This document shows positions 58,700-64,000 of a stretch of DNA of 64,000 nt, piece after piece. The notes under the pieces are model-generated. The model did no database searches and was not told the origin of the DNA. It saw only the letters and a program-made list of their open reading frames with translations. This DNA is from Macrosoma leucophasiata (lineage: Eukaryota > Arthropoda > Insecta > Lepidoptera > Hedylidae). A program made the translations under genes and the position numbers. Numbering within the stretch: position 1 is the first letter of the stretch; every line of letters begins with the position of its first letter. The stretch lies in the NCBI GenBank assembly GCA_036365455.1, contig JAWQUS010000026.1, forward strand, positions 10,372,001 through 10,436,000, in the 5' to 3' direction.

Positions 58700-58770
58700 G
58701 GCAACCCATTATACGTCCCACTGCTGGGCAGGAGTCTCTCCCCTTTTTGGGGGGGAGGCCTTGGCAACAT
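58700..58770 (+). mobile_element. Retroposon tail fragment
   Basis: CATTATACGTCCCACTGCTGG...GAGTCTCTCCCC, a motif common in lepidopteran non-LTR tails. Confidence 0.45.
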
Positions 58771-58987
58771 TGCCTAACAACAAATCCTGGCAATCATGTA
58801 GTTTTGGTTGGTTTGTGTATTCACCTCACCATCTTGCACACTACTTAGTAAGTGATGAAATATTTATTGATAGCTTTGTATGTTTATATCGGATCAACTA
58901 AACAAAACAGTAGGTCAATCGTCCAAAATCTTTATTAACATGTCAAAGTCATAAATTAGAATAGTAATAATTTAGCGTTTGAACAAT

Positions 58988-59220
58988 ATGCAAAAGTTTC
59001 CTCTTAAAGTGCCCGTTTCAAACAAAAGCCGTGAACGTTAAATCATAAGTTGTTTGCACAACAAAAACAGCAGATCGGAACAAACTTGCGGTCCACTGGC
59101 CCACTTGACTCGTAATTTTGTTTAGAATGGGCGCCATAAAAGAGACCGGCAAGATGCAACGCCGGCATCACTTATTATAACTCGGGATTGGGTTCCTGAA
59201 AGGATTTTGAATATTCTACA
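58988..59220 (+). repeat. Three-copy local repeat, copy 2
   Basis: GCGGTCCACTGGCCCACTTG, GGGCGCCATAAAAGAGACCGG, GCCGGCATCACTT and CTGAAAGGATTTTGAATATTC. Confidence 0.8.
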
Positions 59221-59221
59221 C

Positions 59222-59398
59222 AACATAGAGCAACACCGGAGGGGAGTAGTCATATGCAGGCTTTCCCCTCTGTCAAAGTACAAGCCTAAATGTGCCTATA
59301 CCTGTCGCCTAGATGTATAAATCTGTATTTTGTTAAAGTCAAGGTGTGAGTTTCGTAGTAATAGACGATTTTTGTAGTGTGCATGTGTGTGTCGCATG
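59222..59398 (-). mobile_element. Foldback MITE, half copy
   Basis: CATAGAGCAACACCGGAGGG, GCAGGCTTTCCCCTCTGTCA and GTCAAGGTGTGAGTTTCGTAG are the reverse complement of the right part of 19868-20142. It sits directly after copy 2 of the local repeat. Confidence 0.75.
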
Positions 59399-59655
59399 CA
59401 AACGAAAGCCGAGAATGTTAAATGATGACTTATTTGCACAACAGTAACGTTTTTGGGCAGTCCGGGTCAGATCGGAACAAAATTGCGGTCCACTGGTCCA
59501 CTTGACTTGTAATTTAGTTTAGAACGAGCGCCATGAGAGAGACCGGCAAGATGCAGCGCCGGCGTCACTTGAACATTATAACTGGCTTCCTGAAAGGATT
59601 TTGAATATTCTACGTATAGAGGACGAAATTGGATGGTGCTGCAGTACTTAGCTAT
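59399..59655 (+). repeat. Three-copy local repeat, copy 3
   Basis: GCGGTCCACTGGTCCACTTG, GAGCGCCATGAGAGAGACCGG, GCCGGCGTCACTT and CTGAAAGGATTTTGAATATTC. Confidence 0.8.
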
Positions 59656-59732
59656 TCGATGTGTAGGTTGATATTAATCACTCTTTTATAGCGAACGTCG
59701 AGAGTATAGACTAGACAGAGACACCACCTCTT

Positions 59733-60009
59733 ACTGGTGGTAGAGCTCCAGTGACGGAACTCGTGGGCGTAGGCACCACCGCATTACCTATAATACTTGC
59801 CGCTAAATGGTGGTGTTCAGCACTATCGTGTTCCGGTCAGGTGGTAATGTAATTTTCGGCACAGAGGCGTAACACCGTAGGCCTCAGGAGTGGTAACGCA
59901 TCTGCACTTTTACCTTGGTCTTTGTATGGGTGTCTATAGGCTGCAGTCATCACTTAACATCAATGTGAACTGCATGCTTGTTTGCCACTTCCATTACATA
60001 AAAAAAAAC
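59733..60009 (+). mobile_element. hpSINE, full length, young class
   Basis: ACTGGTGGTAGAGCTCCAGT to CCATTACATAAAAAAAAA. A small deletion removes ACGGCCCTGT. It ends ~215 bp before the candidate exon at 60226. Confidence 0.9.
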
Positions 60010-60225
60010 AAAAAAACCGCCGCAATACCTAATCTATCTTCGTCGGTTTTCTGTGCTAGCCAATGGTTGATTGGGATAAATGCCTCGTGACAATAGACAT
60101 TAAGTCCACCCTCTGCACTGTTCTCGGGCGTTAAATTTAAATAGTGCAAAATGTTCCAAAATTTATAGCATTTTGGAACCGATTCGTGATTCGAAACATC
60201 ATAATAACTTCTTTTTTGTCAACAG

Positions 60226-60306
60226 AGCGATGGTCCCAGCTCAACAAGCGCGTCAGCTCATCGGCCGCCTCCCCTCAGGATACCCAACGGTCTCCCGTCG
60301 GTCCAA
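60226..60306 (+). CDS. Candidate third exon of the lilli-like gene
   Basis: An 81-bp island follows a T-rich tract and CAACAG (ends 60225) and precedes a donor-like GTACGT (60307-60312). Read in phase 0, as left by the exon at 56393-56484, it encodes 27 residues beginning SDGPSSTSASAHRPPP and ending PNGLPSVQ, and it leaves phase 0. This Ser/Pro-rich sequence fits the low-complexity middle part of Lilliputian/AFF proteins. The other two frames are also open over this short length, so the open frame alone is weak evidence. The case rests on the GC contrast with the flanks, the paired splice signals and the matching phase. Old SINE sequence begins only about 20 bp downstream. Confidence 0.5.
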
Positions 60307-60329
60307 GTACGTCCCTGTCATTACATTAA

Positions 60330-60757
60330 ATACGCTTACACTCACAGCCCCACACTAGGTATAAACCTGTATTGTGGGTGCCACTGTTCACGCACAACAA
60401 ATACACAAACACCCAGATCCTCAAAAAATATCTGAAGGCCATACAAATATTTGTCCCGGTATATACTTGCCGCTAAATGGTAGTGTTCAGCACTATCGTG
60501 TTCCGGTCGGGTGGTAATTGCCGGCACAGAGGCATAACACCTTAGGCCTCCTTAGGCACCTTAGGGGTGGTAACGCAAACTGCAATTGACCTTGGTCTTT
60601 GTGTAAGTGTCTATAGACTGCACTCATCGCTTAACATCAATGTGAACTGCATTATTGTTTACCACTTCCATTACTTAAAAAAGAACTCCTACGGGGATCA
60701 AACCCGTGAGCCTCGCTTCAAACGTCGTCACACACCGCTGGACCAACTGGCTCGTCA
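60330..60757 (-). mobile_element. tSINE-1 split by an hpSINE
   Basis: The tail half is at 60330-60459 (CATACAAATATTTGTCCCGGT) and the tRNA-like head at about 60685-60757 (GGATCAAACCCGTGAGCC, CACACCGCTGGACCAACTGG). Both lie on the minus strand in the right order, with an hpSINE between them. Confidence 0.85.
60460..60684 (+). mobile_element. hpSINE, 5'-truncated, nested in tSINE-1
   Basis: It starts at ATATACTTGCCGCTAAATGG and runs to CCATTACTTAAAAAA. It contains a duplicated CCTTAGG block. Confidence 0.9.
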
Positions 60758-61140
60758 AGAACCAATAAAAACCATTTTTCTACATTTAGATTGACATAAG
60801 ATATGGTCAGGAGTTCTATTGCCTGTATTAATAAGTGGAGTTCTTACAATTTACCATATCTCTCGACTTCTGACAACAAGGATTACAATAGTTTCTATAA
60901 TTTCAATAATAATTTATTTTCATTACACAATTACATAGTTTGACATATTTCAGTATTGAGTCTCCTTTTAAGCAAAATTTGCTTGTGTTAGGAGAACCCG
61001 CTCTTTTCTAATGACAAACATACATTAACTATTATATTAATAATGATGAAACATCAGGCTTATTGGTAGATATTAATCATTGATCACAAATAGATAATAA
61101 TTACATTAAAATAATAAAAACAATTAACAATATTTAAGTA

Positions 61141-61142
<2 letters not shown>

Positions 61143-61206
<64 letters not shown>
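61143..61206. repeat. (GT)n microsatellite
   Basis: About 32 near-perfect TG units on the plus strand, in the 3' part of the LINE. Confidence 0.97.
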
Positions 61207-61208
<2 letters not shown>

Positions 61209-61724
61209 TGTGTGTGAATGTGTGCGTGTCCGGGCGATGGTGTTATTATGTAGTTTAGAATTATGTGATGTATTATTTACTTAGGGAATTATTGTATCAC
61301 TTGCACAAAGCTCTCATTTTCCTGATAGTTTTTTTAATTTTAACCATTTAATCAGTAAATTTTTACATTTATAATGTGTCTGGGGATATATGTCCAATTC
61401 TTGGTTAACGATATTATATAAGTGTGCTACCTGCCTTGCGTACTGTCTCTTAGCAAATGTGGGTTTGACTAATACCGGGGGAGGAATGACATTCCTTCTT
61501 CTATGATTGTCTTGATCCATATCTTCTTTAAATGGAAGATTATTATGTTTTTTGAGGACAATATGCAGAACGTAAAGCTTTCTCACCGTTAAAATATCAG
61601 CTGAATCATAAAGGTTTTCAGTAGGAAATCGAAAGGATTTAAAGTACATAACTTTAATTAACGATCTCTGGGCCTTTCGAGCTCCAAAAATTTCATTTCG
61701 ACGCTCCACCCCATATAGGCAAAC

Positions 61725-61976
61725 AATAAGTTAGAACTGACTGAGCCAATGATACGTACATTTGTTTTAAAAGGCTTTGTGATGTAAAATAAGTTAGAAC
61801 TGACTGAGCCAATGATACGTACATTTGTTTTAAAAGGCTTTGTGATGTAAAATAAGTTAGAACTGACTGAGCCAATGATACGTACATTTGTTTTAAAAGG
61901 CTTTGTGATGTAAAATAAGTTAGAACTGACTGAGCCAATGATACGTACATTTGTTTTAAAAGGCTTTGTGATGTAA
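61725..61976 (-). repeat. 4 x 63-bp perfect tandem repeat within RT
   Basis: The units at 61725, 61788, 61851 and 61914 look identical. Each encodes FTSQSLLKQMYVSLAQSVLT plus Y. A normal RT has this segment once. Confidence 0.97.
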
Positions 61977-62372
61977 AATGACGCAAAGTTTTGAATGTGT
62001 ATATTAGTTTACGCGTACGATTCATATTAAGTTCGATGTGATCATGCCTGGACAGTCGCTGATCTAAGATTACTCCTAAATATTTCGTATGGTGTACTTT
62101 ATTTATTTTTTTGCAAGTGCAGTTTGAATTGAGTGCTATGGAACATTTGTGAATTTTTACATCGTATTGGTGGGAAGGCTGAGTGCGATCATATATTGAA
62201 AAACAAATGTAATTCGTTTTGGTAGAATTCAAAGTTAACAGGTTATTATCAAACCAGTTCGCTATCTTCATGAGACCCATTTCAGTTAATTTATGGACAC
62301 GGTCCCAAGTTTTATCTGTAAAAACAATCGCAGTATCATCAGCATAAGAAAATATTCGTTATATATATATAA

Positions 62373-63545
62373 GATTGGGGAAAAAGTTTCTTCGCATTTT
62401 TTAAGATAATTCAAAACATTTTTTAATATAGTTTATTTAAATTTAACTAAAGTATGTATGTACCATTTTGTTCGATAACCTTTTGCAATCTTGTAGGTAG
62501 GGACATGATCCCATTGCTATAAACATTTTGGGACTTCTCATCAAAATACCGCGACAAGTGGATTTGGCAGTCCTCTCGTGATGTTAACCTAACATTGCAT
62601 AAAGAATTCTGAAGAGACCGAAACAGGTGGAAATCTGAAGGTGCAAGGTCAGGACTATACGGCGGATGCATTAACACCTCCCAGCCAAACTCTCTTAATT
62701 TTTGCTGAGTGGCTATAGATGTGTGAGGTCTAGCGTTATCATGATGAAACACCACACCCCTTCTGTTGATCAATTCCGGCCGCTTTCTCTCAACTTCTTG
62801 CTTTAATCTCATCAGTTGTTCGCAGTAGAGTTCAGAATCGATAGTCCTGCCTGGTGGTAATAGCTCATAATGAATAATGCCCTTCCAATCCCACCACACA
62901 CACAACATCACCTTATTGCGAGTTAACCCGGGTTTCGCCACAGTCTGTGAAGCCTGACCGGCCTTTGACCACGACCTTTTTCGCACGTTCTTGTCGTACG
63001 TGATCCACTTTTCATCACCAGTTATCAGCTTCTTCAAAAATGATTCGGTTTCATTACGTCGTAATAAAGAATCACAAATGAGTACACGTTTCATTAGGTT
63101 TCTTTCAGTGAGCTCGTGAAGAACCCAAATATCGAACTTTTTTTTGTACCCAGCTTTTTTCAAATGCGCCAAAACTGTTTTGTGATCAATTCTCAGTTCT
63201 TCAGCTACGTCGTAACTACTGATATGTCGATCTTGCTCCACTTTTTCAAAAATGGCATCCATTTTATCCGTAATAGGGCGACCAGAGCGAGGTGCATCTT
63301 TGACATCAAAATTTCCGGATTGAAAACGCTTAAACCAAATTTGTGCTACTCTCACAGACACTGCACTAGGTCCATAAACATCGCAAATTTTTTTCGCGGC
63401 TTGCGTTGCATTTTTACCTTTTTTGTAGTAAAATTTTAAAATGTATCGAATTTCTTCATTAAATTCACTCATCTTGACAGTACGAAAAACAAATGAAAAT
63501 CACACATTTGCCTAATTTGAATTTGGAATTATGTTCTTTATAATT
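62373..63545 (-). mobile_element. Mariner element with intact transposase, one terminal repeat missing
   Basis: The transposase 3' side ends in a terminal repeat at 62373-62398 (GATTGGGGAAAAAGTTTC), matching the ends of the mariner at 32380 with one change near the tip. On the other side the element matches that copy only as far as the sequence before AATTTTATT (~63545), where an hpSINE begins. The outer ~110 bp and the other terminal repeat are not found beyond the SINE. Its low-coordinate end lies in TATATATATA, next to the truncated LINE. Confidence 0.88.
62447..63472 (-). CDS. Mariner transposase, intact, 341 residues
   Basis: A DD34D mariner transposase, which excises and inserts the element at TA dinucleotides by cut and paste in the nucleus. 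Residues 1-110 form the paired-like DNA-binding region (GKNATQAAKKICDVYGPSAV, then RSGRP linker and the second helix-turn-helix HISSYDVAEELRIDHKTV). WVLHEL sits where the family has the WVPHEL signature. The catalytic triad is complete: first Asp in LITGDEKWITYD (~157), second in VFHHDNARPH (~249), third in YSPDLAPSDFHLF, 34 residues between the last two. Length and ATG start match the usual ~340-350 residues. No stop or frameshift. It is the only full-length ORF in the window. Sequence style is close to the mellifera/cecropia groups rather than irritans. Expression is unproven. Confidence 0.95.
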   Translation of the reverse strand: MSEFNEEIRYILKFYYKKGKNATQAAKKICDVYGPSAVSVRVAQIWFKRFQSGNFDVKDAPRSGRPITDKMDAIFEKVEQDRHISSYDVAEELRIDHKTVLAHLKKAGYKKKFDIWVLHELTERNLMKRVLICDSLLRRNETESFLKKLITGDEKWITYDKNVRKRSWSKAGQASQTVAKPGLTRNKVMLCVWWDWKGIIHYELLPPGRTIDSELYCEQLMRLKQEVERKRPELINRRGVVFHHDNARPHTSIATQQKLREFGWEVLMHPPYSPDLAPSDFHLFRSLQNSLCNVRLTSREDCQIHLSRYFDEKSQNVYSNGIMSLPTRLQKVIEQNGTYIL

Positions 63546-63794
63546 TTATTTTTTTTATGTAATAAAAGTGGCAAACAAGCGTGCAGTTCACATGGATGTT
63601 AAGTGATGACTGCAGCCTATAGACACTTACTCCTGAGGCATTAAGTGTTATGCCTCTGTGCCGGAAATTACAGAGCCGTACTTTACCACCTGACCGGAAC
63701 ACGATAGTGCTGAACACTACCATTTAGCAGCAAGTATAGGTAATGCGGTGGTGCCTACGCCCGCGAGCTCCGTCACTGGAGCTCTACCACCAGT
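63546..63794 (-). mobile_element. hpSINE, inserted at the mariner edge
   Basis: Minus-strand copy with an intact hairpin, ending TACCACCAGT. The block from CACTTAC to ACTCCTGAGGC lacks ~40 bp of consensus. AATTTTATT on the left and AATTGTATT on the right may be the target duplication. Confidence 0.9.
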
Positions 63795-63922
63795 AAAATT
63801 GTATTGTCAATGTCTCGATAATAAGGTTCTTGGTGTGAGGAATCTATTATTACACCGAAGGTATTACTACAAAAGCATTGAATTAATTTGAGGCGATTCA
63901 CTCTAGAATCTAGTGACTAGAT

Positions 63923-64000
63923 CAGAGGTTCCCAAACTATTTTTTCTTGTAGACCCCTTTCATTTTTTTCTGGTTTCGGTGGACCCCCTTGCTAACATTT
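63923..64000 (+). mobile_element. Terminal end of a hAT-type element, cut by the window
   Basis: CAGAGGTTCCCAAACT followed by TGTAGACCCC and GTGGACCCCC is the classical left end of hAT (Charlie-like) MITEs in animals. GACTAGAT (63915-63922) would be the left 8-bp duplication. The rest lies outside the window. Confidence 0.7.

Larger units (their letters stand above)
56485..60225 (+). other. Second intron of the lilli-like gene
   Basis: It is a 3,741-bp interval between the donor at 56485 and the acceptor ending at 60225. It holds an old hpSINE fragment, a (CTA)n tract (57238-57255), a dispersed repeat split by a hAT-type MITE, three copies of a ~250-bp motif, half of a foldback MITE and a young hpSINE. 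It exists only if the exon at 60226 is real. Confidence 0.45.
60890..62366 (-). mobile_element. LINE, 5'-truncated, RT C-terminal half with tandem duplication
   Basis: The minus strand reads, in frame, the RT box SYADDTAIVF (YADD codons at 62346-62335), then MKIANWFDNNLLTLNSTKTN, KYLGVILDQRLSRHDHI and the thumb/C-terminal region to YCLPIWGG (ends ~61705). A frame change joins it to RAQRSLIKVMYFKSFRFPTE, then a C-terminus ending LKLKKLSGK (61314). A (GT)n tract at 61143-61206 and a 3' UTR follow, to about 60890. Within the RT thumb region four identical 63-bp units (61725-61976) repeat a 21-residue segment in frame. Organisation fits CR1/jockey-type LINEs. The 5' side stops at the mariner end. 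Confidence 0.85.

Noticed and set aside
58698..58901. 67-codon plus frame
   Set aside because: It starts in a retroposon tail fragment and has no coding signature.
62447..63472. Plus-strand 107-codon frames over the mariners (63116-63439 and, on the other strand, 32549-32872)
   Set aside because: Antisense shadows of the transposase.
924..63794. hpSINE as a Helitron
   Set aside because: A hairpin near one end is suggestive, but the expected TC start and CTRR end are absent, and the opposite end has an A tail of variable length, as in retroposons.
1..64000. CRISPR array, operon or prophage
   Set aside because: No regularly spaced repeats and no dense ORFs. Spliceosomal introns and animal retroposons are present.

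Overview
The window looks like nuclear DNA of a lepidopteran insect (moth or butterfly). It is AT-rich, has no compact gene array, and is packed with short retroposons, RTE/CR1-type LINE tails, mariner elements and MITEs of the kind that fill introns in Lepidoptera. There is no prokaryotic organisation, no CRISPR array, no rRNA and no complete tRNA gene. Species cannot be named from this.

Host gene. Three short GC-rich islands with splice signals read as exons of one plus-strand gene: 7785-7917, 56393-56484 and, less surely, 60226-60306. The first encodes a sequence that fits the N-terminal homology region of AF4/FMR2 family scaffold proteins (Drosophila Lilliputian, vertebrate AFF1-4), the part that in AFF4 contacts P-TEFb. 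The reading phases of the three exons join without conflict. Almost the whole window is then intron of a lilli-like gene: at least 7.8 kb upstream, a 48.5-kb intron, a 3.7-kb intron, and the start of another. No start codon, promoter or polyadenylation region of the host gene is visible.

Intron content. The dominant element is a ~280-bp retroposon (called hpSINE here) with a conserved 5' hairpin and an A-rich tail, present in about 35 copies of two age classes on both strands. Two tRNA-derived SINE families (called tSINE-1 and tSINE-2) have recognisable B boxes. Mariners: an intact 341-codon transposase gene (62447-63472, minus) whose element lacks one terminal repeat; a close relative (32380-33526, plus) with both terminal repeats but a deleted ORF; and an old irritans-like relic (26060-26845). 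LINE remnants: an RT fragment with YADD box and a fourfold 63-bp in-frame duplication (60890-62366, minus), a LINE C-terminus (53765-54404), and several RTE-like 3' tails. MITEs include hAT-type (8-bp duplication), piggyBac-type (TTAA), PIF/Harbinger-type (TTA) and foldback forms.

Local duplications not explained by known families are at 18.1-18.9, 22.5-23.2, 32.1-34.5 (four copies), 46.57-46.79 and 58.4-59.65 kb (three copies). A GC-rich island at 52.8-53.24 kb carries a perfect 19-bp inverted repeat, and a 134-bp inverted repeat flanks a SINE fragment at 49.8-50.2 kb. These, the mariner pair and the hairpin-headed retroposon are the best candidates for undescribed biology here.
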